Counted from the stretch's first letter, positions 43,576-51,561 are shown. The stretch is 64,000 nucleotides of DNA from Streptomyces albogriseolus (GCA_014650475.1 BMVA01000008.1:62001-126000), one strand, 5' to 3'. The notes: a model not told the origin generated them from the letters alone. Program-made: numbers and translations.

Positions 43576-44481
43576 CTACTTAGATCCCTGAAGCTTCTTC
43601 TTTCTCCTAGATGTCATCCAGCGGTAATTCCCTTCCCCTATAATTCCGGTAACTTCTGGGAGGATTAGCTGATTTCCAAAAACTGCGTACTCGACACCTG
43701 TGCGCTGTATTTGTGCCGTGTGGAGGATGTTGAACTCGACGCAGCGAAATCCCTTGTAGAGTTGTTCAGTGACCCGCTTGTCTGCGTCGTACGTCAACAG
43801 CCATCTCAGTGGCGTCGTGCGGAGAATTTTCGCCAGGCTGGCATGGTCGCCTTCTGTGAGTGAGTCTAGATAAAGCCGGTCGCCTTGCACCAGATACGGA
43901 GGGTCTACGTACAGTAGAACGTCGTCACTACTAGGTTCCAGTTCCTTGATAAAAACTCGGGCGTCCTTTTGGGAGACGCTGACGCGAGTGGAATATTTTC
44001 CAAGGTGCCGGATTCGATGCGCGAGGGCCTCACGGTTGAAGCGGGCGTCAATCTTCCATTTTCCGGTCTGGTCGAGCCCTCCGATGGGGCGAGCTCGAAG
44101 AATGCCAGACCGGTTGCATCGGTTTAGGAAGAAGGTCGAGAACCCTAGCTCGATGTCTGACCGACCTTCGGGAGTTCGGTAAACTTCGGAGTGCTTATAC
44201 CAGGCTTCGATACTTACTTCTTCCGATTCGACCAGTTCGGCCAAATGGTCGGTGTGGTGAAAAATGCAGCGCCAAAGTGCGGCCACGCCGGGATCGAGGT
44301 CATTGATGTAAATATGTTCAACTTCGTTGTCTAGCAAAAGACGCAAAGCGGCGCCCGCGCCCCCTGCGAATGCTTCAGCATATGAATGGGGACGCGGGCG
44401 TTGTCGCGCCATAAGCTGGGTGATGTATGGCGCTAGTCGGGCCTTGCCGCCTGGGTAGCGGAGCGGGCTAATGTACCTCAT
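43576..44481 (-). CDS. D12-class DNA adenine-N6 methyltransferase
   Basis: A 301-aa enzyme of the Dam/D12 class. SAM-binding motif AEAFAGGAGAALRL (about residue 35-48), the N-terminal YPGGKARL motif and the catalytic DPPY (about 190) are all present. No restriction nuclease lies next to it. It is the second gene of a two-gene operon with the ParB-like protein (4-base overlap). GC content is markedly lower than the surrounding Streptomyces DNA, indicating recent acquisition, probably from a phage or a distant host. Confidence 0.9.
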   Translation of the reverse strand: MRYISPLRYPGGKARLAPYITQLMARQRPRPHSYAEAFAGGAGAALRLLLDNEVEHIYINDLDPGVAALWRCIFHHTDHLAELVESEEVSIEAWYKHSEVYRTPEGRSDIELGFSTFFLNRCNRSGILRARPIGGLDQTGKWKIDARFNREALAHRIRHLGKYSTRVSVSQKDARVFIKELEPSSDDVLLYVDPPYLVQGDRLYLDSLTEGDHASLAKILRTTPLRWLLTYDADKRVTEQLYKGFRCVEFNILHTAQIQRTGVEYAVFGNQLILPEVTGIIGEGNYRWMTSRRKKKLQGSK

Positions 44482-45866
44482 CGCTTCTTCTTTGCGATAA
44501 GTTCGTCAGCCTTGATAAGGAGAGGACTGTAAGCCATGCTCAATTTGCGCACCTCGGAAGTCAACGGGTTGCTTTGCCAGGAATGAATAAAGGAGTGGAG
44601 TGTTTTGAGCACCAAGGCTCCCTCTTCTTTCTGTGAAAACCTCCATGCATCGCTGAGTGAAGGGTCATCCTTGGTGGGGTCAACCTGGTTCAAGACGGCA
44701 CCAATCCGGCTCTTCAGGTCCCCTTGGTTGCGCTTCCATCCCAGTTGCTCGGCTGCGTCAGTGACCACGACATCGACAACGATCCGCACCATGATAGCGG
44801 CTACGTTGGGCATTTCATCGATGCTCAACCGTTTTGCTTCTTCGAGGAGTTCAGACGTGCGCAGAGTCACATGCCGGAGTGTTACGCTTTGGAAGAGCCG
44901 CTTCTCGAAGTCCGCCCGCTTTCGCCTTGGCGGTTTTTTGTTTGCGTCGTCGGCGGTGTTCGAATTGCTGAGATCACTTTTCGCTTCGCCGTTCGTGACC
45001 CGAGAGAACTTCTCGGGCTCCTCTAGACGGTCCGCAAGTTTAGGCAATTTGTCTTCGACTTCGCGCAGGTAGTCTTCCCGTTGCCGCTTCGACTTGATCC
45101 GGTCTACTGAGAGTGACCCTGCCAAGTCGTCAAATAGCTGGGAGGTGATCGGCTTCATCTTGTGCTTGGGGTAGCTGCACAGGACGACGTCTTCCTCAAA
45201 GGTGATTCCGAGCCGACTCCTCACGTCCGGGTCGCCGATCATCCGACCCAAAGTTGTGATGCGGCTATCCCGAACTGCGGCCACGTTGGCCAATAGTTCT
45301 GAGTCGTCGGCGTACAGATTCGAGATGGCTTCAATGAACAACCTGGCCTTCTCGGTCGGTGTCGACCGGCCGCCGAATCTGCTGGCTTCGCTGGTGCTCC
45401 ACCTCACGACTCCGATGCCGTTGTTTTCTCCGGTGTGCCTTAGTCTGATCCAGTGCGCTGCCTGTAGCCGGCTCTCAGCAATGATGCACTGAACCTTTTT
45501 CGGAGCTTCCCCGCTTTTGGCGATAGCAGCGAACTTCTTCTGTAGTTGCTCTGTGGGAGCAAGGGTCGGCTTGTGCAGTAGCTTCAGCGCCGCGATTCGC
45601 CGGTTACCTTCGAGGACAATGTTGCGGTCACCTTCGCTCATGACGACCACAAGTTCAGTAGGGTTTATTCCGTGCTGCATGATGTCACGGGCCAGCTTGA
45701 GGAGTTTGTCAGGACCCTTCTCAAGGAGGGCGGCAATTGACTCTTCGACGCTGCTCGTCTGCTTCGCGTGCCGGGGGTTGATTTCGTCCAGCGTCAAGGA
45801 CGCTACGCGCATGCTCACTTGCTTCATGGCACTCATAGTCCCCGCGGCCCCCTCGCGATGCATCAC
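44478..45866 (-). CDS. ParB N-terminal-domain protein paired with methylase
   Basis: A 462-aa protein with a ParB/sulfiredoxin-type N-terminal domain: LTLDEINPRH, then NIVLEGNRRIAALKLL (about residues 78-95), the CTP/nuclease-fold core. No HTH or chromosomal ParB C-terminal dimer domain is recognisable. A basic KKPPRRKRADF linker divides it from a helical C-terminal domain. It is thus unlike segregation ParB and resembles phage/defence ParB-like nucleases. ATGs at 45836 and 45827 are possible later starts. The DNA is AT-rich like the methylase. Confidence 0.85.
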   Translation of the reverse strand: MMHREGAAGTMSAMKQVSMRVASLTLDEINPRHAKQTSSVEESIAALLEKGPDKLLKLARDIMQHGINPTELVVVMSEGDRNIVLEGNRRIAALKLLHKPTLAPTEQLQKKFAAIAKSGEAPKKVQCIIAESRLQAAHWIRLRHTGENNGIGVVRWSTSEASRFGGRSTPTEKARLFIEAISNLYADDSELLANVAAVRDSRITTLGRMIGDPDVRSRLGITFEEDVVLCSYPKHKMKPITSQLFDDLAGSLSVDRIKSKRQREDYLREVEDKLPKLADRLEEPEKFSRVTNGEAKSDLSNSNTADDANKKPPRRKRADFEKRLFQSVTLRHVTLRTSELLEEAKRLSIDEMPNVAAIMVRIVVDVVVTDAAEQLGWKRNQGDLKSRIGAVLNQVDPTKDDPSLSDAWRFSQKEEGALVLKTLHSFIHSWQSNPLTSEVRKLSMAYSPLLIKADELIAKKKR

Positions 45867-45963
45867 ATTTTTGGAAGGTAGATCATACTGTCCGCGAGAA
45901 CGATCAGGCTAGGGCGGCGATTATCAGTCATTGACTCAAATGCGCCCATAGTGTTGGCCAGAG

Positions 45964-46131
45964 GTCGGCGGAGCGGCTTTGGGCTGGAGCTGCTTTGGCG
46001 CGAGTGATCATGGCCCCGTAAGCTTCCGGCGCGTCGGGCGGTCTGTGGACCTGCCCGGTAAAGCACGACGTTGGGGCCATGATCTTCGAGGCTCGCGCCA
46101 AAGTGGCTGCCTAAAGCCGTGGAGCCGACCG
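45964..46131. repeat. 168-bp imperfect inverted repeat with internal hairpin
   Basis: Arms pair in blocks from outside in: GGTCGGC/GCCGACC, CGGCTTT/AAAGCCG, CTTTGGCGCGAG/CTCGCGCCAAAG (45994-46005, 46093-46104) and ATCATGGCCCC/GGGGCCATGAT (46008-46018, 46074-46084). The 55-base centre itself folds (CGGGCGGTC, TGTG, GACC, GCCCG). It lies upstream of the ParB/methylase operon. It might be a single-strand origin, a MITE-like element or a structured RNA. No flanking target duplication is evident. Confidence 0.8.
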
Positions 46132-46232
46132 CCCCAGCCACGACGCACCCCTTCTCTAGCATCAGGTGGCTGATTGCTGCGAGCGCGGTGCGGGCGCCGG
46201 CCGGGCTGGAGCGGGGCGGAGACAGGAGCGCA

Positions 46233-46253
46233 GGCCCGGCCGGGGGCCGGGCC
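46233..46253 (-). terminator. Hairpin downstream of Nudix gene
   Basis: GGCCCGGCC, GGG loop, GGCCGGGCC: a 9-bp very GC-rich stem 47 bases beyond the Nudix stop on the minus strand. It is the likely terminator of that gene and sits in a run of GGAGCGG-like repeats. Confidence 0.6.
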
Positions 46254-46299
46254 GCGCGCGGGGAGCGGAGCGAGCCGCCTTGATGAAGTAGGGAAACTC

Positions 46300-46755
46300 T
46301 TACCGCGCTTGGATCAGGCGCTTGCCGTCATGGCTCCGAACGTGGGGCCCGTTGCCGTCCAGCGCATCGAGCAGCCGTACTGCGAAGACCTCGCTCATGC
46401 GCTCGGCCACCTCCTCGGGCGTGAGCCAGTCGACGGCTGTTGACTCCGCGGATGTCCGCGCTGAGCCTCCCGAAGGCTTGCACCGGAACACCAGGGCGAC
46501 GATGCCGCGCGTCGTGTTCTTGTAGACCCCGGTGAGTTCGTCGACCTCGACGCGGATGCCGGTCTCTTCCCAGACTTCGCGAGCTACGCCGTCTTCCGGA
46601 GACTCGGAGAGCTCCAGCACCCCGCCCGGGAGCTCCCACGTTCCGTTGTCGGCTCGGCGGATCGCCAAGAGTCGTCCGTCCTCGCGCACCACGGCACCGG
46701 CCACGGACACGGAGTGCAGTGGCGTTGACTGGGCCTCTCGGACGCTGTTACTCAT
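46300..46755 (-). CDS. Nudix hydrolase, possible Pif-type immunity factor
   Basis: A 151-aa protein with a perfect Nudix box (G-x5-E-x7-REVWEETGI) near residues 45-67, so it likely cleaves a nucleoside diphosphate derivative. In pSAM2 the immunity factor Pif, which blocks redundant transfer between element-bearing cells, is a Nudix protein encoded near korSA. This gene is divergent from the KorSA-like regulator with the start codons 18 bases apart, over a shared operator. ATG 46755 is taken; ATG 46767 would add 4 residues. There is no clear ribosome site, so it may be leaderless. Confidence 0.85.
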   Translation of the reverse strand: MSNSVREAQSTPLHSVSVAGAVVREDGRLLAIRRADNGTWELPGGVLELSESPEDGVAREVWEETGIRVEVDELTGVYKNTTRGIVALVFRCKPSGGSARTSAESTAVDWLTPEEVAERMSEVFAVRLLDALDGNGPHVRSHDGKRLIQAR

Positions 46756-46765
46756 GCACAGGAGC
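46750..46765. promoter_or_regulatory. KorSA-like operator O1
   Basis: ACTCATGCACAGGAGC matches the palindrome ACTCATGTACATGAGT at 13 of 16 positions. It overlaps the Nudix start and sits 8 bases before the GntR start, so it can control both divergent genes. Confidence 0.65.
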
Positions 46766-46773
46766 ATAGGAGA

Positions 46774-47565
46774 GTGAGAAGGACTATGGGAACAGCGGTA
46801 GGAGGTGGCAGGGCCGTACCTCGGTACGTTCAGATCGCCGACGAGATCGTTCAGCAGATCCGGGCTGGTGTCCTCAAGCCTGGCGACATGGTGCCCAGCG
46901 AATCCGAGCTGGTCGAACGCTACGGGGTGTCCGGCGGCACGATCCGCAAGGCCATGGTGGAGGTCCGCGCCAGCGGCCTGGTGGACACCCGCCACGGCAA
47001 GGGGTCGATGGTCAAGGACCGGCCGCCTGTGCGGCTGCGGTCCTCCGACCGTTTCCGCGCTTCGCACCGCCGTGCCGGCAAGGCCGCCTACCTCGCCGAG
47101 TCGGCCCAATCCGGCGCCACGGCCAAGGTCAGCGTTCTGTATATCGGTCCGATGGAGGCCCCAGAGGAGATCGCCGACCGGCTCGGCGTCCCGGCCGGCA
47201 CTCAGGTCCTCGCCCGGCGGCGGCTCTACTTCCGCAACGGCGTCCCGGTCGAGACGGCCTGCTCGTATCTGCCGTGGGACGTGGTCAAAGACATCCCCGA
47301 GCTGTTCGCCGAGAACCCCGGGCCTGGCGGCATCTATGCCCGCCTGGAGGACGACGGCCACACCTTCGCGGAGTTCGTCGAGACCCTGCAAGCACGTCCG
47401 GCCTCCAAGGCTGAGGCTTCCGAACTGGCACTGAGTCCCGGCGCTCCTGTGGTCCACCTCGTCCGCAATGCCGTCACTGAAGCAGGGCGCGTGGTCGAGG
47501 TCTGCGACACCCTCATGGCCGCTGACCAGTTCGTTTTCGAGTACCGCATCCCTGCGACCGACTGA
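46774..47565 (+). CDS. GntR-family repressor, KorSA-like
   Basis: A 263-aa GntR/UTRA regulator. The winged helix is at about residues 17-85 (RYVQIADEIVQQIRAGVLKPGDMVPSE, SGGTIRKAMVEVRASGLVDTRHGKGSMV), followed by a UTRA domain. Its position at the head of the transfer module matches KorSA of pSAM2, the repressor of transfer and replication. Three related 16-bp operators lie next to it and before the next operon. ATG 46786 is an alternative to GTG 46774. Confidence 0.88.
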   Translation: MRRTMGTAVGGGRAVPRYVQIADEIVQQIRAGVLKPGDMVPSESELVERYGVSGGTIRKAMVEVRASGLVDTRHGKGSMVKDRPPVRLRSSDRFRASHRRAGKAAYLAESAQSGATAKVSVLYIGPMEAPEEIADRLGVPAGTQVLARRRLYFRNGVPVETACSYLPWDVVKDIPELFAENPGPGGIYARLEDDGHTFAEFVETLQARPASKAEASELALSPGAPVVHLVRNAVTEAGRVVEVCDTLMAADQFVFEYRIPATD

Positions 47566-47617
47566 CGCTCGCTCACATCCCCTCAGCCCGCTAGGACTTC
47601 TTCGTCCCGGCGGGTTG

Positions 47618-47669
47618 ACTCATGTATAGGAGTCATGCACTCTTCTCCATATCACTCATGTACATGAGT
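47618..47669. promoter_or_regulatory. KorSA-like operators O2 and O3 before the transfer operon
   Basis: O3 (47654-47669) is the perfect 16-bp palindrome ACTCATGTACATGAGT. O2 (47618-47633, ACTCATGTATAGGAGT) matches it at 13 of 16. They are 36 bases apart, start to start, and precede the 118-aa gene that opens the transfer-replication operon. Confidence 0.75.
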
Positions 47670-47703
47670 GACGGAGTCCAGCACTTCTAGAGGAGTGATC
47701 TCT

Positions 47704-48060
47704 GTGCGTCAGATCCCCGTCGACACCCTCAACGCGACCGTGATGGTTGCTCAGCCCCCGCAGCCGAAGGTCAAGGACCGCCGTACCGGAGAGCGTGCGA
47801 TGGACGCCGAGACCGGCGCCGCGCTGTCGACCGTGGACGTGATGTTCGCGGCCAACGGCGAGGTGGAGATCCTGTCGGTCACCGTGCCGGAGTCCGGCAT
47901 CTCGGGTGAGCTGGAGATGGGCACGCCCGTCGCGCTGACCGGTCTGATCGCTCGTCCGTGGGAGAACGAGTTCAACGGTCAGAAGCGTCACGGGATCGCC
48001 TTCCGCGCGGTCGCGGTGACCTCGCTGGCCGACGGCGCGTCGAAGCCGAAGGCGGCCTGA
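47704..48060 (+). CDS. Conserved AICE protein at head of transfer operon (118 aa)
   Basis: A beta-rich 118-aa protein (TVMVAQPPQPKVKDRR, VDVMFAANGEVEILSVTVPE, GTPVALTGLIARPWEN). It is regularly found just before the FtsK-like transfer gene in Streptomyces elements and is often called a regulatory protein. It occupies about the position of pra, the pSAM2 replication activator, but I cannot show homology. GTG 47704 has AGGAG upstream. It lies 3 bases before the translocase gene. Confidence 0.75.
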   Translation: MRQIPVDTLNATVMVAQPPQPKVKDRRTGERAMDAETGAALSTVDVMFAANGEVEILSVTVPESGISGELEMGTPVALTGLIARPWENEFNGQKRHGIAFRAVAVTSLADGASKPKAA

Positions 48061-48063
48061 GTC

Positions 48064-49422
48064 ATGACGTGGCTGTTAGTGGCCCTGGTGCTGGTCGTCG
48101 CCGCTGCGGGTCTCCTGCGGTGGCGGCGTCCCGCCTGGTACTGGCTGACCTTCGGGGTTGCCCTCGCCGCGCTGCGGGTCCTGGTCCGGTACGGGTCGGT
48201 CATGGATGCCTGCGGGCTGACGGTCCCGGCTCCCCGCTGGCGTCTGGCCTTGGCCCGGATGGCGGACCGGCCCGTTCCCCGGCCGCGCGCCCCGCGCATC
48301 CTTCGGGTGCGGCCGACCCGGACGGGCCTGGTGCTCCGGCTCAAGCTCCGGCCCGGGCAGGACGCCTTCGACGTGTCCGCCTCTGCCGACCGGCTGCGGC
48401 ACTCGTTCGGCATGTACGGCGTGACCTCGCGAGAGCTGCGCTCGGGCGTCGTCGAGCTGCGTATGACCGGCTATGACGTGCTCCGGCGGGTGCAGATGCC
48501 GTCCCTGGCCGCCGACACCGGACACATGCGCGTCCCGGTCGCTCTACGGGAGGACGGTTCGGTCCACTACCGCGACTACCGGACCGTCCCGCATGCGCTC
48601 ACCCTCGGGGCAACGGAGTCGGGGAAGTCGGTCTATCAGCGCAACCTCGTGGCCGGGCTCGCGCCGCTGAATGTTGCGCTGGTCGGTATCGACTGCAAGC
48701 AGGGGGTGGAGCTGTTCCCGCTGGCCCGCCGGTTCTCCGCGCTGGCCGACAACCCCGACACCGCCGCCGACATCCTCGATGCCCTCGTGGCGCACATGGA
48801 GGACGTCTACCGGCTCATCCGCTCGCATCAGTCCATCAGCGTGAGCGTGCCCGATGCGGAGATCGCCGCCGACATCTGGGATCTGCCCGAAGACATCCGG
48901 CCGGTGCCGGTCGTGGTCCTGGTCGACGAGGTCGCCGAACTCGCCCTGTTCGCCAACAAGGAGCAGGAGAAGCGGCGGGACCGGATCATCACCGCCCTGG
49001 TCCGCCTGGCCCAGCTCGGCCGTGCGGCCGGCATCTATCTGGAGATCTGCGGGCAGCGCTTCGGCTCCGAACTCGGCAAGGGCATCACCATGCTCCGTGC
49101 CCAGCTCACCGGCCGCACCGCCCACCGCGTCAACGACGAGACCAGCGCCAATATGGCCTTCGGCGACATCTCCCCGGATGCCGTGCTCGCCGCGATCACG
49201 ATCCCTGCCGAAGCGCGCGGGGTCGCCATCGCCGGTGATTCCACGGGTGGTTGGCACCGCATCCGAGCCCCCCACACCACGCTGCGGCAGGCCGTGAACC
49301 TCTGCAACAAGCACGCCGACCGCACCCCGCACCTGCCCGGCTTGGACGCCTTTCGTCCTGCACTCGGCACCCTCACACCCGTTCCGGGCCCAGCAGTCGA
49401 GTCGGCCCCGACCGCCGCCTGA
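48064..49422 (+). CDS. FtsK/SpoIIIE-like conjugative DNA translocase (TraSA type)
   Basis: A 452-aa membrane-anchored ATPase that moves double-stranded DNA between mycelia, the single key transfer protein of AICEs. Two N-terminal helices (about 3-18 and 26-42) are followed by the motor domain: Walker A GATESGKS near 181 and Walker B VVVLVDEVAEL near 285. TGGWHRIRAPH-type sensor and C-terminal segments follow. There is no relaxase gene, as expected. Transcribed with the spread and replication genes downstream. Confidence 0.92.
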   Translation: MTWLLVALVLVVAAAGLLRWRRPAWYWLTFGVALAALRVLVRYGSVMDACGLTVPAPRWRLALARMADRPVPRPRAPRILRVRPTRTGLVLRLKLRPGQDAFDVSASADRLRHSFGMYGVTSRELRSGVVELRMTGYDVLRRVQMPSLAADTGHMRVPVALREDGSVHYRDYRTVPHALTLGATESGKSVYQRNLVAGLAPLNVALVGIDCKQGVELFPLARRFSALADNPDTAADILDALVAHMEDVYRLIRSHQSISVSVPDAEIAADIWDLPEDIRPVPVVVLVDEVAELALFANKEQEKRRDRIITALVRLAQLGRAAGIYLEICGQRFGSELGKGITMLRAQLTGRTAHRVNDETSANMAFGDISPDAVLAAITIPAEARGVAIAGDSTGGWHRIRAPHTTLRQAVNLCNKHADRTPHLPGLDAFRPALGTLTPVPGPAVESAPTAA

Positions 49423-49502
49423 ACGACCCCGCCTGATCGGTCGGCGTGACCGCTTCGCGCCAGGTCCCTACCCCTTCCATGCCTGAAACCGGAGGTGAAC
49501 CC

Positions 49503-49706
49503 GTGGAGCCTTGCGAGGACTTCAACCGCACAGTGCAGCTGCTCAGCGCCCTTGCCCTGTACGCCCACACCTACGGAGCCGACCCCGCCTTCGTCGACGC
49601 CATCGGCCCGGCCCTGGCCGTCTCCCTCCCCGACCCCCCGCCCGGCATCTTCCCGCCCGGGTACGACCCCACCGACGGCCCCCAATACCCGGGAGGGCAG
49701 CCGTGA
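49503..49706 (+). CDS. Small conserved AICE protein (67 aa)
   Basis: GTG 49503 is preceded by GGAGGTGAA, so the shorter start is preferred over ATG 49479. The product has a helix (DFNRTVQLLSALALYAHTYG) and a Pro-rich tail (PPPGIFPPGYDPTDG). It is found at this place in related elements. Function unknown; its stop overlaps the next start. Confidence 0.6.
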   Translation: MEPCEDFNRTVQLLSALALYAHTYGADPAFVDAIGPALAVSLPDPPPGIFPPGYDPTDGPQYPGGQP

Positions 49707-50368
49707 TGGCCCGCCTCCGCATCGACGCCGTCCTGGTCCAGGCCGTCATCGCCGGGGCGCTGTCCTTCGCGCACCTGCACGACCTCGCCGCCGCTGCCGG
49801 ACAGGACGGCTGGAAGGCCTGGGCCTACCCGGTCTCGGTCGACCTGCTCCTGGTCGCCGCCTGGCGACGGCTGCGTACGGACGGACCGTCCCGGCTCGCC
49901 TGGTGCTGGTTCCTCATTGCCCTCGTGGCCTCGCTCGGCGCGAACGTCGCCACCGCCGGACTCCTCGACCTGAACGACGTCCCGGCATGGCTGCGCATCC
50001 TCGTCGCCGCCTGGCCCGCCCTCGCCTTCATGGGCGGCACCCTGCTCGCCCACTCACCCTCGGACCGCTCCGCCCCTGGGCCGGCACCCGCCGACCCGGC
50101 CTCTGAGCCCGTGACCGAGGTAGAGCGCGAACCGGAGACCGCCCCCGAACCCGCGCTGGTGCCCGAGGAGCCTCCCGCCCTGCCCACCGCCGACCCGGAC
50201 CCGGCACCGCCAGCCGTTCCGGTACCGGCCGCCCTGGTCGACCACGCCCGCAAGGTCGCCGCCGACCACCAGCACCGGACCGGCTCCCGGATCGACACCG
50301 ACACCCTGCGCGCCCGGCTCGGCGTCCCGCCGCACCTGGCCGACGCCATCGCCGCCCAGCTCGCCTGA
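49706..50368 (+). CDS. DUF2637-type membrane protein, spread function (SpdB-like)
   Basis: A 220-aa protein with three to four transmembrane helices in the first 115 residues (LRIDAVLVQAVIAGALSFAHL, AYPVSVDLLLVAAW, LAWCWFLIALVASLGANV, ILVAAWPALAFMGG). A long Pro/Glu-rich linker and a C-terminal helical domain like a recognition helix (GSRIDTDTLRARLGVPPHLADAIAAQ) follow. Such proteins take part in spreading of the transferred element along mycelial compartments. The start ATG 49706 or GTG 49703 follows GGGAGG. Confidence 0.85.
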   Translation: MARLRIDAVLVQAVIAGALSFAHLHDLAAAAGQDGWKAWAYPVSVDLLLVAAWRRLRTDGPSRLAWCWFLIALVASLGANVATAGLLDLNDVPAWLRILVAAWPALAFMGGTLLAHSPSDRSAPGPAPADPASEPVTEVEREPETAPEPALVPEEPPALPTADPDPAPPAVPVPAALVDHARKVAADHQHRTGSRIDTDTLRARLGVPPHLADAIAAQLA

Positions 50369-50387
50369 CACCGAAGGGAGACACCTC

Positions 50388-50582
50388 GTGCTCGTCGACC
50401 CGGCCAATCTGACCGCTGCCGACCACTTCGACGCCGCCCGCGAGATGGCCGCCAGTAACCGGCCTTTCCTCGCCTACCTGCTCGCTGAGGAGGCCGCCCG
50501 CCGCACCGCCGACCCGGCCACCGCCGCCGCGATCCGTGCCGCCTTCCCCGACCCGAACCTGACCCGAGAGGAGACCGACTGA
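50388..50582 (+). CDS. Small hypothetical AICE protein (64 aa)
   Basis: A 64-aa helical acidic protein (NLTAADHFDAAREMAASNRPFLAYLLAEEAARR, DPATAAAIRAAFPDPN). GTG 50388 follows AAGGGAGA. Genes of this size and composition sit between spd genes and rep in related elements. No function assigned. Confidence 0.6.
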   Translation: MLVDPANLTAADHFDAAREMAASNRPFLAYLLAEEAARRTADPATAAAIRAAFPDPNLTREETD

Positions 50583-50583
50583 C

Positions 50584-50775
50584 ATGCCCGCCCGCGACTT
50601 CTTCCACTCCGTGATGCGGATCGGCCCGGTGCAGATCGGCACCCACCGCGACCGCAACGGCCAGACCAAGCACGCCGCCGTGTGCAGCTCGGACGACTGC
50701 GGATGGTCCGCCGACTACTCCAGCCAGTCCGCCGCCCAGCTCGCCGCCCGCACCCACCGCTGCAAGGTCCGCTAG
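50584..50775 (+). CDS. Mobile element transfer protein (63 aa)
   Basis: A 63-aa protein MPARDFFHSVMRIGPVQIGT..., with CSSDDCGW and a terminal HRC that may bind zinc. It belongs to a family usually annotated as mobile element transfer protein in Streptomyces AICEs and is thought to help plasmid spread. It starts one base after the previous stop (TGAC ATG). Confidence 0.75.
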   Translation: MPARDFFHSVMRIGPVQIGTHRDRNGQTKHAAVCSSDDCGWSADYSSQSAAQLAARTHRCKVR

Positions 50776-50783
50776 GAGGCCCC

Positions 50784-50939
50784 GTGGACGTCCCGCTCTG
50801 GTTCGCGCTGCTCTGCGTCGGAGTCCTCGGCGTCAAGCTCATCCGCCCGCCGCTCTGGCTCGTCCTGGTGCTGCTGCTGGGCGGCTACCTCCTCGCCGAC
50901 AGCCTCCTGGCCCCGGTCATCGACACCGCCGTCAAGTAA
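50784..50939 (+). CDS. Small membrane protein, spread gene (51 aa)
   Basis: A 51-aa protein of two hydrophobic helices (LWFALLCVGVLGVKLI and LWLVLVLLLGGYLLADSLLAPV). GTG 50784 is 6 bases after an AGGAGG site. Tiny membrane proteins of this type are spread (Spd) components in pSAM2-like elements. Confidence 0.65.
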   Translation: MDVPLWFALLCVGVLGVKLIRPPLWLVLVLLLGGYLLADSLLAPVIDTAVK

Positions 50940-50951
50940 GGAGATGTGCCC

Positions 50952-51284
50952 ATGTTCCGGCCCAAGCTCCCGACCATGCCCCAGCCCACCGGCCAGATCA
51001 CCCCGCCCGCGGTCGTCATCGAGCCGACCAGCATCACCCCCGGCACCCCGGCCCCGCCGTCGGCCCCCGTCATCCCGGCCCCGGCCCCGGTGCCGTCCCG
51101 GCCCACGGTCCAGCTCACCCCCGGCACCGCGCTCGCCCTCGTCGGCGGCGGCACCGCCGTCGTCCTGGTCGTCGGCGCCGTCCTGGTCTCCATGCTCCTC
51201 GCGGTCGCCGTCACCGCCGCCTCGGTCGCCATCTGCGCCGTCGTCCTGCGCTCGCTGCTCGCCTCCGACGCCAAGCGCCGCTGA
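50952..51284 (+). CDS. Spd-type membrane protein with Pro-rich N-terminus (110 aa)
   Basis: A Pro/Ala-rich N-terminus of about 55 residues is followed by two tight hydrophobic segments (GTALALVGGGTAVVLVVGAVLVSMLLAVAVTAASV). AAGGAG 8 bases upstream favours ATG 50952 over GTG 50946. It is typical of SpdB2-like proteins in AICE spread operons. The Pro-rich arm probably lies on one side of the membrane and contacts partners. Confidence 0.75.
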   Translation: MFRPKLPTMPQPTGQITPPAVVIEPTSITPGTPAPPSAPVIPAPAPVPSRPTVQLTPGTALALVGGGTAVVLVVGAVLVSMLLAVAVTAASVAICAVVLRSLLASDAKRR

Positions 51285-51377
51285 GCGGCCCCCGGAGCGG
51301 CCTCTACCGCCAAGTTTCGTCCGCTCCGGGCGCCTTCCCACCTTCCCGATCCAGTGGACCCGAAAGGCAGGCCCATC

Positions 51378-51557
51378 ATGGCCCAGCACACCCCTACAGC
51401 GCGCATCTGCCGCGCCTGTGACGGCTTCGCCGCCGTCGCCATCACCACCGGCACCCGCCTCCCGGACGGCTCCCGCACGACCCTTCGCGTCACGTGCCCG
51501 ACCTGCAAGGGCACCGGCCGCGGCGTCCCCACCGCCCTCGTCCAGGCCGGGAGGTGA
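51378..51557 (+). CDS. Small DnaJ-type zinc-finger protein (59 aa)
   Basis: A 59-aa protein with CRACDGF near the start and CPTCKGTG near the end, the CxxCxG pairs of DnaJ-type zinc fingers. It lies directly before repSA (4-base gap) and is common in that position in related elements. It could be a replication or spread accessory protein. Confidence 0.65.
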   Translation: MAQHTPTARICRACDGFAAVAITTGTRLPDGSRTTLRVTCPTCKGTGRGVPTALVQAGR

Positions 51558-51561
51558 CCGA

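Noticed and set aside
43260-43583. 107-aa open frame between HEPN and methylase genes
   Set aside because: No ribosome site, no domain, and it runs into the 3' end of the convergent methylase.
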